DNA from: Heterotrichella gracilis
Taxonomy: Eukaryota > Sar > Xanthophyceae > Tribonematales > Xanthonemataceae
NCBI GenBank assembly: GCA_032358255.1
Contig: JAULBX010019965.1
Span: 62,001-126,000, forward strand
Length of the DNA: 64,000 bases
Direction of reading: 5' to 3'
This document shows, in pieces, positions 23,316 through 34,434 of this stretch (position 1 is the first letter of the stretch; the number at the start of each line of letters is the position of its first letter). The notes beneath the pieces were generated by a model. The model had not been told where the DNA came from. It did not search any database and saw only the letters and a list, made by a program, of their open reading frames with translations. Made by a program: the position numbers and the translations under genes.

Positions 23316-24605
23316 CTGCGGAGGGTGGGGGATGGTGGCGCTGCTGGTGGCGGGTGTGGTGGCGGGAGGCGGTCGGCAGGGGGAGGAAGGAAGTGGAGAG
23401 GGGATGGCAGGGTAGGGTGTGGTGCCTGCGTGTGGTGGCGCAGGTGGTGGTGGGGTGGGGGCTGTGGCGCTGGCTACTGCACAGTGGGGTGTTGTACACT
23501 TAAATTTTTTGAAATTACTCAAGGTCCAATCTGGTTGCGTCAAAGCAAAGGCAAGGTGAGCCCATAGTGCTTGCAGACGTCCCCAAGATAATCCTAGCAC
23601 TGTACTGGGCTGGGCCCTATATGCATGCATTGCACTTTTTGTGTGTACACTTGATGCCCGATGCAAGCACTACCCGAGAGTGGAAACTTGCAACACTCTT
23701 TCAATATGCACCTTTGACTTACCGTGTGAATGAGCAGCGCACCACGTTTATGTGCAAGCTTTTGCTGAGCATGGTGTCGTAAAGCTGGTAGTGGGTCCAG
23801 GCTAGTACCCAACCCCTGGCAGCGGTTGGCGTGTTCGGGGCAAGTGCCAGCCTTGCACAGCTCAAGAACCCTCGTTTGGTGTGATGAAACGCGTTCACGT
23901 CTGTTGGTGATCGCAGCCTTCGCTCACACTGCCTGTTCCCCACCCTGGATTATTGATGGGTGCATGCAATGCCGTGCAGAAAGAGAGAGAGGCGGCTTGG
24001 CACAGCGACCGGCGGGCAGTCAGAACGTTAGCTTGTTACTGGCATGGAGCTGAACCCATAAGATGTCAGGGAGTCGCTGCTTGAGCGTTTACAAGCTCTG
24101 GATAAGCTTGCGATGGCGCCGCAAGCCTTGCCCGTTCCACTGATACTGATTTCACAGTTCGAAGTTTGAAAGCATGACCAACCGATATCACTTGCCGGGG
24201 CTGAAACAGCGCCCTACTTCGTGCTTGCTGCTGGTGCTGATCTGGGCTATGTTGGTCTCTGTAACCTGCTGCTGAGCTGTAACATACTAGTGTGTTCGGG
24301 GCTATTGAGTAACGCGAGGCACGTTTGAACTGGGCACAGATTGTCAACACTCAGCAAGGCACCTCAACCTTCGGTCTCCGCGTTGACGTTATACCGTTGT
24401 TCATACTCATTCAGTGCTTGAGTATTTGGTTATTGGTGCAATAGCAGCCCTTTCTTCCACAGCGCATTTGTACCAAATAATCCTGCAATCATTTCGCTGA
24501 AATTACACTATGTGATGAGGGCGAGGAGGGATGGAACACGGAATACAAGCAGCTGAGGATACCAGCGGAATGTCATACTGAGACTATCAACGCACTGGAG
24601 ATACA
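23316..24605. other. divergent region between CGL160 and RbBP5
   Basis: It should contain the missing first exon(s) of CGL160 and both promoters. GC-rich low-complexity DNA occupies 23280-23480 and is partly open on the minus strand. Nothing else here could be assigned. Confidence 0.4.
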
Positions 24606-27600
24606 ATGAATAGGAAGCTTTTGGGTGAGTACCTTATTACCAGCATCCATCGCATGGTGCCTACACCGCACAACTGCGCCTCCTGTGCAGCTGGTGTACG
24701 TATGTTGACAGAAAGCAGCACTCTCCGGACGCTAACTTCGGTTAATGCTAATCTCTCGAACGGTCCCCTACCTGCAAGTTTTGGCCTCCTCCAACCTATA
24801 TGCATGCATCGCCCGAGTTGAACCTGGTTCGGAGAAGAACCTGTTTTGTGTCGACAGTTGCGTTACTTTTTGTTGATACAGTTTCCAACACTCTATCCTC
24901 CTGCCCAGTTCCAGTCAACCCGCATCCAACCGCTGCATTTGCCACATGCCACACCCATGCTTGACAGGGTGTTCGAGTGACGCACTGCCCTTTTGCACGT
25001 TGCAGTCCAGCTTCTGCACATGCCAAATTCGCTGCAAACACGAGCCCAGTTGCACTACACACAAAAAATTTCGTGCACCATTTCCATCTTTGTCAGCCAG
25101 TTCAACCCTGGGAGTTGGGCGTAATGGTCGAAATGGCTGTCTAGAAAATACCGCTGTTCAAGCACCCGGTAGCCAGCCTCTGATCAGTGGTTGTGTGTCA
25201 CTGCCCAGACCCCTTCCAGGCGCTCAACCTGCCAGAATCCATAGAGGGCTTGCTGGACCACGGGCACACGCGCTGTGTAGCGTTCAACAGAAGGGGGACC
25301 CTGCTGGCAGGTGCGTTGGGCTTTGAAATCCCCAATACCAAGCACTACAATGCCCAATACCAAGCAAAACTATTGGCCACTGGTAACCACACATTCGCGC
25401 CAGTCACCAAGCTTGACGCCTTGATGCGTAGTGTTTGGGCCTGTTCTATGGGTGGGTTTTGGTGTTGCCTGCATTGCCCACATTTCATGGCATCATGACA
25501 AAAAGGCGGATAAACTTCAAGTTGTCACAGCACCTAGAACACACGAGAGCATGCACCAACTCCCTGCAGCGTTACATTTAACGCTGTGCACGTGCAGCGG
25601 GGTGCGAGGACGGCCAGGTGGTTGTCTGGGACTTCCTGACGCGGGTGGTGGCGAGGGTGTACAAGGGGCACAGGTAAGCCTGGCGCACTGGCGCAACACA
25701 GCTTTGGCAGCGCCAGCAGCACACAATCAGCACAGATGCATGTAGTTCTTGGGCGGGGATTGCTGCAGCCTGCATGTATTGTACTGGAATTTGGGAATTT
25801 AGACCTGTCACTTAGTCGCCATCTGTTTTGCTTCCCGACCTGCCTGAGCATCACAATTAATCTCAGAGTAACGGCCACATGCTTTCATACACACTGCACA
25901 TTGTGGGTACCTCCTGGCGCATCAACAGTACCCCGCATTCGTGCCCTGCATCGCTAGGATTCCGCGTTTTTCCTGAAACCCAAAGAAACTGAAATTAATG
26001 AACGCAGTTTGGGTAAACAGCGTGAAAATGACACCTTCCTTGCTCCCCTTCAACCCTCTGCAGCAAGGCGGTGTCTGTCGTGATGTGGACCAGGGATGGC
26101 AAGCAGCTGTTCAGTGGGGGTGATGACTGCCAGCTCATCGAGTGGGACGTGGAAAAGGGCACACAGGTGGGAAGGGGGGGAAGTGCAAATTTTCCCAAGG
26201 GAGGAGGGTGCAAAATTGTGCATATCCCATACATGCGCATGTACCATGCACGCAAATGGAGTCTCATTGGATTTTGTAGTGCATTGCACAGGTATGGCGG
26301 CAGGGTTGTGTGTCTCGTTGATATACTTGACGGCATGTATAATGGCAGATTATTGGTGTTTCATATGAAAATGTGCATGCCACATCGTCAGGGGGGGTTG
26401 TATGCAGCGCTGGCCAGGCGCTATTGTCGGCATACAAGGGATACAATTTTCTTACTTCAGCTAGTATTGTCTTCAGCTATTAATGTCTTCATCGATTATT
26501 AACTTCTTCAAATAAGAATATCTTACATTACTTTCTTCAGCTATCATCTGATGCCTATTGTCAATTTCCTGGATTTATTTTCTGATCCGGCTTTCTCTTC
26601 CCTGCACCCAGACGCGCAGCATCGCCTTCCCCTCCCCAGTCGTCCACGCAGTATTACTCCACCACAAGCCGCACCTGTGCCTGGTCAGCCTGTCCCAAGG
26701 CGCCCCTGTGCTGCTGGATCTGGTCAGTGGGGAACGAACACAACTGCCGGTGCTGGCGGCAGGTGCGAAACGGAAACCCTTGGCAGGGTTTGTGCGTAGT
26801 AGCTGATTACATGTTGTGGTGAGGTCAAGTGGAGCTTGGATCAGGGAGCGGGTTGGGCAGAATCCTTTGTGAGGTGAAGTGTTTCCGCCTTTGTGTAATA
26901 TCCCACAAAAATTCTTTATTAGTAATTCATTATATGCATATGTACATCTCCCATATCGCAAAGGGTGAACTGGGAGGGCAGCCGCGCCAAGCGCTACGTT
27001 ACCTCACCCAACTCCATCAGTACCGTATCCTATTATTCTGAGCCATGGTAGGGTTAGGGTTCAGCATCTCAAGGGCGATCTGTGTGGTGTGCAGAGGGGG
27101 AGGGCAAGGGCGGCCGCGCCAACAGCGACGCCGCATCCCTCAGCTCCATCGCCACCTTCAACAAGGATGGGGATGTGCTGTACGTGGCCTCAAAGGGGAC
27201 AATACTGGTGCTGCAGCGGGAGGGTATGGTCATCCACGATGTGGTCAAGGTGAGGCGTGCCTGGGTGCACCACCTGGTAGGGTTGAGTGCTATGACAGCG
27301 TGCTTGAGGGTCTCGCACTGCCTGCAAGCTTTGCCGACATCCTCTTGACTTTTGATGCATCTAGTTAAGGATATGACTAGTATACCCCTCCCATGCCGAG
27401 GTTGCAACATCCTCCCAAGACGGCGTGCATTTAATGTACGCTGATAAAAAAATAAAACAACTACCGTAGCACAACCTTCCCCATGCTGACGGGCCCCTGT
27501 CCTCCCCTGCCTGCTGCCAGGCGTCCGGTGGCAAGGATGGGCGGGTGGTCAGCATGGTACTCGACAAAAAAGGGGAGTACCTTCTGGCCAACTGCGCAGA

Positions 27601-30600
27601 CAGGTCCATCCAGATGTTCAAGGTCACACCCCTGCTGGCGCCACCAGGGTCGCGGCGCAAGACCTTCACCCTGCCAGACGCCAAGTCAAGGATAGTGACC
27701 ATGAAGGTGCGCTGCTGGAGGGTCAACCGTGGCGCCAGTTCTAAAACCCTAAACCCCAAGCATTGACCTGTCAGACGCCAAGTCGCGGATAGTGACCACG
27801 AAGGTGCGCTGCTGGAGGGTCAACCTTAGCGCCAGTTCTAAAACCCTAAACTCTAGAATGCCATGATGGGCTTACATCGTTAAGCCAAACTGAAAACCCT
27901 AAGCGTGTCACGCAGGACCACCTTCAGTTACCGACATGGGGTATGCCCTCAATTTCCGTATCTCCCATCCCCACCCCCACCTCACCCCCAAACCCCACCC
28001 TGCAATCCCCACTCCTCCCTCCTCTGCAGCTCCCCAAGCAGGGCTCCCTGCTTCACCCCAGCGAGCCCATGCGTGACCTGCACCGCAAGCTCAGCAGCAA
28101 CTCCCACCACCCCCCTGCACCTTCGTAAGCAAGGATCTCTCCTCAAATCCCCCCCCCCCAAACCCCCTGATCCCCCGTCTTCAGCCCCCACTGCACCCCT
28201 CAATCCCCACTCCTCCCTCCTCTGCAGCTCCCCAAGCAGGGCTCCCTGCTGAACCCCACCGAGCCCATGCTTGACCTGCACCGCAAGCTCAGCAACACAG
28301 TGGAGCCATGCCAGTGGGGCGCGGTGTGCTTCACTGCCGACAGCGAGCACGTGGTGGCCGTGACCAGCGCGGACCACAACGTGTACATTTGGGACACAGC
28401 GGGCAGGATGGACAGGGTCATTGAAGGTGTGCGCTAGGGTTTGGTGGTGGGAAGTGTTGGGGGTTATTGTGGTGTCCATCGGGCAGGATGGATAGGGTGA
28501 TTGAGGGGAGGTCTGGGGTATGCATTAGGGTGTGGGTGTGCTTCACTGCGGATAGCGAGCACGTGGTTGCGGTGACCAGCGCAGACCACAACGTGTACAT
28601 TTGGGACACAGCAGGCAGGATGGACAGGGTCATTGAGGGTAAGGGCTAGGGTGTTACTGAAGTGCGGATGCTGCTTGGGTCGACACGAGTGGTTATTGCC
28701 ATAAGAAACGTATTTTCTCTCCATTGGCCATTGATGCACCCCCCGTCACCCGGCATTAACACTCCCAAATGACGAGCCCTGCTATGAGCTTTTTGTATTT
28801 AAGTGTGCCGAAAGCAAACCCCACACCAGCCCTCTACTCCACGCACCCATGTGACCCAATATGGTGCGATCGCAGTGCCTGGTGAAATGTGGACGGATGT
28901 GCTTCCTTCTCATGCTGTTCTATGCGCATGGCAGTGAACCAACTTATCAATGCCTCCACACATAAGTGTGTATGTGCCCCATTGAACACTTCTGATCCCA
29001 AATTCGATGTCCAAATCCGCCCTGGATGGCTTCCGGTATATTTGATGTGGAGTTCAGAAGTCAGTGCACAGGATATGTGATACCGCTATTTCAGCATGAG
29101 TCTAAACCCTTATCCTTACCCCTGTCTGGCCCCCAAGTCCCAAGGAGGGCGCTGTGGCTGTGGCGAGGCACCTGCTGAGAGACTCTAAACCCAATACCCT
29201 AAACCCTTGGGCCCTTACTCCTGTCTGTCCCCCAGGTCCCAAGGAGGGCGCTGTGGCTGTGGCGTGGCACCCGCTGAGAAACCTGCTGGCGTCTGTGGCC
29301 ACATCGGGCAAGGTGAGGAGGGCACATGCGCATGCACATGCATGGCCACAGGCACAGTGATGCCATCAAGCAGCAGCATTCCCATATATGCAGCAGGAGC
29401 ATGAGCAGCATATTAGTGGAGGGCCCCAGTATGCACAGCAGTGGCTGTGTGCTCGGCTGCCTGATGAATGTCGCCACATGGGGCGGGCAACTTGCGCAGC
29501 ATGGTTTGCGATAGCTGGCCGGATGTGCAGCATGTACAGCTGCATACCATGACCAACCAGCCCAACCTCCTTCACTCCAATCCCAATTCAATTGCACCGT
29601 CCTGGTAAGCTGTCCCACATGACCTGCCCTGCTGCACCCTGCAGATCTACATTTGGGAGCACATCTACAAGGAGAACTGGAGCGCGTTTGCCCCCGACTT
29701 CGAGGAGCTGGACGAGAACCTGGAGTACATCGAGCGGGAGGACGAATTCGACATCAATCCCAGGGATGACGAAGCCAAGGGGGCTGCGACAGATGGGGCC
29801 CAAAACGGGGAGGGCGAGGCGGATGTCGACATCGAGACCTGTGAGGAAGTTAAGGTGTTCAGCAGCGATGACGAGGAGGATGAAAAGGGGCTGTTCTACC
29901 TGCCGGTGGAGATCCAGAAGCAGGAGCTGGAACCTCAACCTCAAATGGAGGTGGCTGTTGAGGGGGAGGCTGCCGCAGGGGAGGTTGCTGCAGGGTAAGG
30001 CACCAAACCCTTTAATATTTTCCCATTAAAACCCGGAGTTGTTGTTGGCAATTAGCGTGGTGTGGGATGAGGTTGTTGCTCGCGCTTTGTGGCAATTTGA
30101 ACATGTCACATGCATGCGCCACTGTCCCAAACTTATTGGGTGATGCTTGGCGTTAGGGGGTGTATCCCTGCCCTTTGCCGTAACATGCTGCCTGTGGTAT
30201 GGGTCTCAGAGTGGGTAATGCTGCATGCTGAGCTTGGCTAGCCTCAATGTCTGTACGGCAGTACTTGACTTGATGCAATTGGCATGCAGCTGTGGGCAGC
30301 ATGAGTCACCTGATTGCTGCACACACAAACTCGTTTGGAAAAGCTGTGCAGCCTGTAAATTGCGCACTGGAAGATTTATAACAGTTGAGGCCATTACCCT
30401 TCTATCCATTATGTCTCCTGTCATACTTCTGACAGAAGGACCCGCTGGATGCGCAGGGATGCAGCTGCGGCTGCAGAGGCATCCGACCAGAAGGCCATTG
30501 TCAACTCGGGAAGCCCCCTGGACGGCGGGACCAATGGCGATGCACGGGAAGGGGGGGAGGATGACGAGGGGGGGTCCTCGGAGGAGCAGTCCTATGGAGC

Positions 30601-30694
30601 GGGCAAGCGCAGGGGAAAGCAAAAAGTGAGGGTGGATGGGGAGGAGGATTCAGGGGGCCGCAAGCGCCAGAAGGCCAGCACGTCGTCCGACTAG
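24606..30694 (+). CDS. RBBP5: RbBP5/SWD1, WD40 subunit of COMPASS H3K4 methyltransferase
   Basis: RbBP5 is a core subunit of SET1/MLL complexes and, with ASH2L, activates H3K4 methylation. Eleven exons join in frame to 558 aa: 24606-24624, 25209-25310, 25598-25673, 26064-26166, 26612-26762, 27095-27249, 27521-27706, 28228-28426, 29236-29312, 29645-29994 and 30436-30694. The 19-nt first exon (MNRKLL) matches the family start. WD repeats fill about 20-365 (GQVVVWDFLTRVVARVYKGH; LIEWDVEKG; NVYIWDTAGR). The activation/ASH2L-binding segment is intact: ENWSAFAPDFEELDEN then EYIEREDEFDI. The tail is acidic with a basic stretch (GKRRGKQK). At least five introns carry partial tandem copies of adjacent splice junctions. 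Confidence 0.95.
26950..27010 (+). repeat. degenerate copy of the RbBP5 exon 6 start
   Basis: The sequence around GGGAGGGCAGCCGCGCCAAG mirrors the first part of exon 6 (27095 onward: GGCAAGGGCGGCCGCGCCAA) through the CTCCATC block. It lies about 140 bp upstream and is much diverged; there is no usable acceptor. Confidence 0.55.
27675..27852 (+). repeat. tandem duplication across the exon 7 donor of RbBP5
   Basis: Two units about 97 bp apart (27675 and 27772) share the last codons of exon 7, the donor (AAG|GTGCGCTGC) and roughly 50 bp of intron, each ending in a CCCTAAA heptamer. The second copy keeps a potential donor but is intronic. Confidence 0.9.
28001..28302 (+). repeat. tandem duplication across the exon 8 acceptor of RbBP5
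   Basis: Two copies about 198 bp apart contain the polypyrimidine tract, the acceptor CTCTGCAG and the first roughly 70 bp of exon 8 (LPKQGSLL...DLHRKLS). The upstream copy, starting at 28030, has an intact acceptor and could act as a competing exon (donor TTC|GTAAGC), but its frame soon meets TAA if not spliced. Confidence 0.9.
28324..28645 (+). repeat. tandem duplication across the exon 8 donor of RbBP5
   Basis: The last roughly 100 bp of exon 8 (CFTADSEHVVAVTSADHNVY...) plus its donor recur at 28536-28645, 212 bp downstream, with high identity and a new donor (GAG|GGTAAG). The copy lacks an acceptor. Confidence 0.9.
29122..29297 (+). repeat. tandem duplication across the exon 9 acceptor of RbBP5
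   Basis: Copies start 99 bp apart at 29122 and 29221. In the upstream copy the acceptor CCCCAG is mutated to CCCAAG, so only the downstream copy can be spliced. The segment between them contains CCCTAAACCC heptamers. Confidence 0.9.
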
Positions 30695-31722
30695 CTGGGC
30701 AAAACCCTACACAAGGGTGTCGCAACCCTAATGCGGATGATGCCTGGCAGCAGCAAATTGTGTTTCCTAGGGGTGTAACAGGCCTGTGTAGTGTTGATGA
30801 GTAACAGCACTGGGATATGCAGTTTGGCGTGGGCAGGGAGTGCATGTGACCTCCATGGTGGACCAGGGTCCATCTCTAGTGACTATGTTATAATGGGATG
30901 CATTGCATACTCTGGTTGGACAACCAGGCCGCAGGACTGGTGGGCATTTGCTTGAAACACGGGGTTGGCTTGGGTAGTGAGGGCGCGGTGCAACAGGTGG
31001 CATCCTGGCTGCTGCCCGGCATTACATTGCTGGATGGTGTGCCGCCATTGATGTGGGGATTTTCTTTCTTCGTTTCTCACCTTAAATATGAATAGTTGTA
31101 TCATACTGTGTTGTGTGGTGTGGGTATGCCAGGAGACTCAGTGCAGTTGGGAGAAAGAAAGAAAGAAACAAAACGCCCCCACACACGCACAATTGACATA
31201 TGGTTAAATTCCAATCCTCATCAGCTTGCATTTACGCACAGACTGTACTGAGTACTACGTAGCTGCACTGACAACCGGTGTGTGCTGCCCAACTTACGGC
31301 CCCACGGCTAGGGTTTAGGGTTTCAATCATCCTCTGTGTGCTGTGCGTGCCGCATATTAAAGTACGTCCTCATTAACCACCTCCCAACTACACCTTCTGG
31401 AATCATTCAGAGTCTGGAAACAGGCTGTGGCACGCATTCAAAGCAACCTCAGGTTTAGGGTGCCCTCGCCACCACCACCTAAGGCTTCTAATGATTTCCA
31501 ATCATGATCATGGCATCACATGACATTTCAATTCAACACACACCCTCACCAAGTGCAATAAGGAGGGGCTGGATTTCTACGGGGGCTATGCATAGGTGCT
31601 ATGCTGCAGATTGGTTTATTTACCCCTCTTTTTCTTCGCTTGTTTTTTGTCCTTTGTCAGGTGCCAAGCCTTGCGCACTGCCTTGCACACTTTGCTCCGG
31701 GTTTTGCTCACCTGATCTGTTG
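30695..31722. other. convergent 3' intergenic region
   Basis: About 1 kb between RbBP5 (+) and the BTB gene (-). It contains a short (GAAA)n tract near 31150 and a TTTAGGG pair near 31312. No coding signal was seen. Confidence 0.4.
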
Positions 31723-33121
31723 TTAGAGATCTTCACTATCGTAGGGATCGAACAAACTGCAAGGGCCTGTGCAGACCGGTAATGCTGCCAACAGAATGAT
31801 CGATCTTGTTGTTGAGGAAAGTTTCTCCAATTTGGCAAAAGTATAGGAAGATGCGAATTCATGGGAAGCTGAGCAAATCATGTAATTGACGCACAAAGTC
31901 AGCAGTTCCACCAGCTTGAACCGCTCACCCAGATTGATCCATTGAAACAAGCTGTCGAGCAGCACCGGCTCCTTTAGGATGAGTGTGTGAGTGTTCCTCG
32001 ATTCAAAGTACTCATGCAGGAGCTTCTGGAGGGGCTGGATGTCCAGGTATTCAGCTGCAGTCAGCAAATCCTGTGCAGCGGCGCATGAAGACATCTGCAG
32101 AAGAACCAAGCCTGGTGTTTGAATGCCATTGGTAGCATGTGCATGTGGCGCAGCCCTCTCCATGGCTCAGCCAGAGGCTGTAAATTTGTAACAGTGGGTA
32201 AAAGGCACCTGCATGTGCTGAGTGCTCCACACTAGAGGTTTGTGTGGTCACACAAACTGTGTGGTCACACAAACTGTGTGGTCACACAGTACTGTCAACA
32301 CACTGTGTTCCAGCAGCAGCAAATGGCCCTAGTCATGGCCACTGTCAGGCGAGCAACTTGTCAATTATCCAATACCGACAGTGGCGTACACTGTACTGAG
32401 TACAATGCCATCCCAAATGAACATGACTCCTACACACGTTGACTCCTATAAGTATACGCACCCTAATAGGCACCCAGGCTGTGGCTGCCATTAGCAATAT
32501 GGTTTGAGGCTACATGCAGCAGCCCATCCCAGGGAGGGCCTCCATCCAAGCTCAGGCTGATGCAGTTGTAACTACCTGTAATTACTGTACTCATTCCATG
32601 CCTCAATGGCATTGCTGGCAAACATGTAGTTGCTGTTCGCATAAAATCGCCCCAAGACTGCATATTCATTTATTGCCCAATTATTTAATGACCAATGGTT
32701 GAGCCCCACAGTGCTACTGGCCACTGACCTGAAGATCTGAGCACAGTGCTTTTATTGTTGCCTTGTCATCCAGCGCCCTGTACATGTACTGAAGAGCAGC
32801 CAACAAGATATCATGTGTGACAAGCCCACCGCTGCCCTCTGTCAGATTCAGCTCCACAGGAGGGTTGAACTTCTGTCCAGCAGCACTCTGTGCACCCATC
32901 TCGCACACCACTGTGGATTCGCCAAGCGAGGTGAGCATGTTACAGGAAAACCCAGAGAACGTCGAAAGCACTTGTGAATGGGCTGGATGCACTGTCACCA
33001 TCTTGGATTTTTCCACTAGCAGGTGCACGTCTGCAAGTGCAGTAAGAGGCGAATAGCTCTCATTCGGTCCAGAGCGGCGCAAGTATGAGTCACAAACCCG
33101 TAGCACGTCATTTTTGCCCAT
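31723..33121 (-). CDS. BTB-domain protein
   Basis: Two exons, 32729-33121 (ATG at 33121, MGKNDVLRVCDSYL) and 31723-32094, join in phase 0 to 254 aa. Residues about 30-125 form a BTB/POZ fold: ADVHLLVEKSKMVTVHPAHS, then SQVLSTFSGFSCNML, with a helical end DILLAALQYMYRAL. BTB proteins often serve as substrate adaptors of CUL3 ubiquitin ligases. Exon 2 starts in the helical region after the BTB fold (AAQDLLTAAEYLDIQPLQ) and is paralogous to the orphan exon at 14.9-15.4 kb. No Kelch, ankyrin or MATH partner domain is visible. The gene is head-to-head with the second coiled-coil gene, 1.3 kb away. The intron (32095-32728) carries a palindromic 17 bp triple repeat. Confidence 0.78.
32239..32288. 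repeat. 17 bp palindromic tandem repeat, three copies
   Basis: Three near-identical units with the core CTGTGTGGTCACACAAA. Each is itself an inverted repeat (TGTGTGGTCACACA). It lies inside the BTB gene intron. Confidence 0.85.
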
Positions 33122-34434
33122 GGTGGCCACCCTCTGATAAAAGTGTGGAACCTTACACTGTACAAGGTCGTCTGACGACCTTGCAGGTCAGTCCGTATAT
33201 ACGTATGTACATGTGAGGTACAAACTGCAGCGCAAAGACCTTGCAAATGGGAAAGGTGTTTTTGGGACACCTCAGCAAACACGTAGTCCTCGGGTTTGCT
33301 ATCGCCGGCATATACGCTCGGGCATTTGTTAAACTCTCACTGAGGCAATCTATTCAGGCGAGGCGACGAGCTCGCAAGGGTATGGGCCCAGGGTTTAGGG
33401 TTTCAAACCATGCATGCTTAGGGTCTAGGATTCCAAACCAGTGTGTTCCGCGTAAGGTTCAACCAATTGAAAGCAGACCTGCCTGCCTGGGGTTGAATAC
33501 GGCACGGCACGACACGACAATCAGATAGGAAAGTTTAAATTGAAGTGCACTTGCGTCCCGCGGTTGGCGATCCGCGATTTAAAGGTCAATGCGTGCATGT
33601 ATTGGATACCGCGCCATAAGACATTTATGGTCATAATTCGTGACACGGCTTCCAGCAGTGTGTTATATGATAGGACATGTTTTGATAACTTGTAGCCTAT
33701 GTGGCAATTACCGGTGTGGGCAGGCTGCAAAGTCAAGCAAAGTCAAGCACAGCACGGCATGCATGCATGTGTCAGTAATGGGAGTGCATGCATAGTGCTT
33801 TTTCTATCAGGAGCAAGCACCACCTTCAGTGATTGTGTCAGTTTAAATGTGCAGCTGTAACAAGCACGAAAGCAACACATACTATGTGACCCACGTACCC
33901 CAGTCACGGGGCATATGCATGTATGTGCAATGCAATGTGCTATGTCAATCCCGAGCAGAAAAATGTATATTGCTTGGGTACCCTGAGGAAAAGGGTTGGC
34001 ATGCATGTGACGGTTGTTACATAAACTGCCACAGGCAAGAAGCAAACACACAGCCCACGTCACGTAGCCCAGTCACACCACGTGGAGTCTATTTGGCAGA
34101 TGCCTTGCACCTTCGACCCCGCTGCCCCTTGCGGCCCCACGCCAAACGCACAGGAAAAACCTTGAGAAAGCACCCCCGGACCCACAACAAATGCTCATCG
34201 GGAGCTGTTCAAGGCTTGAAAATCTGAAGATCCCTCTACATTGAGTGCATTTATACTTCTTGCACTTTTGTAGAGGCTGCCCAATACAGTATTGGAGTGG
34301 TCACTGTTTTCTTGAGCGGGCGTGAAACGTTTCCCAAGGTCTAAACTACACCTCGGCCCCCTCCAGAACCGCTGCTGTCCCTCCCGCACGTTGCCTCTGA
34401 CCTCAGACTCACGCCACACAGCAGAGTTGCCACC
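33122..34434. other. divergent upstream region (BTB / coiled-coil copy B)
   Basis: This 1.3 kb stretch between two divergent start codons contains TTTAGGGTTTC near 33390, a GCATGCATGCATG tract near 33760 and no coding signal. Confidence 0.4.

Noticed and set aside
27884-27930. A small exon GACCACCTTCAGTTACCG near 27914 between RbBP5 exons 7 and 8
   Set aside because: Its length leaves phase 1 while exon 8 needs phase 0; exon 7 to exon 8 joins directly in frame.
32239-32288. CRISPR array
   Set aside because: Three contiguous 17 bp units without spacers in a eukaryotic intron.
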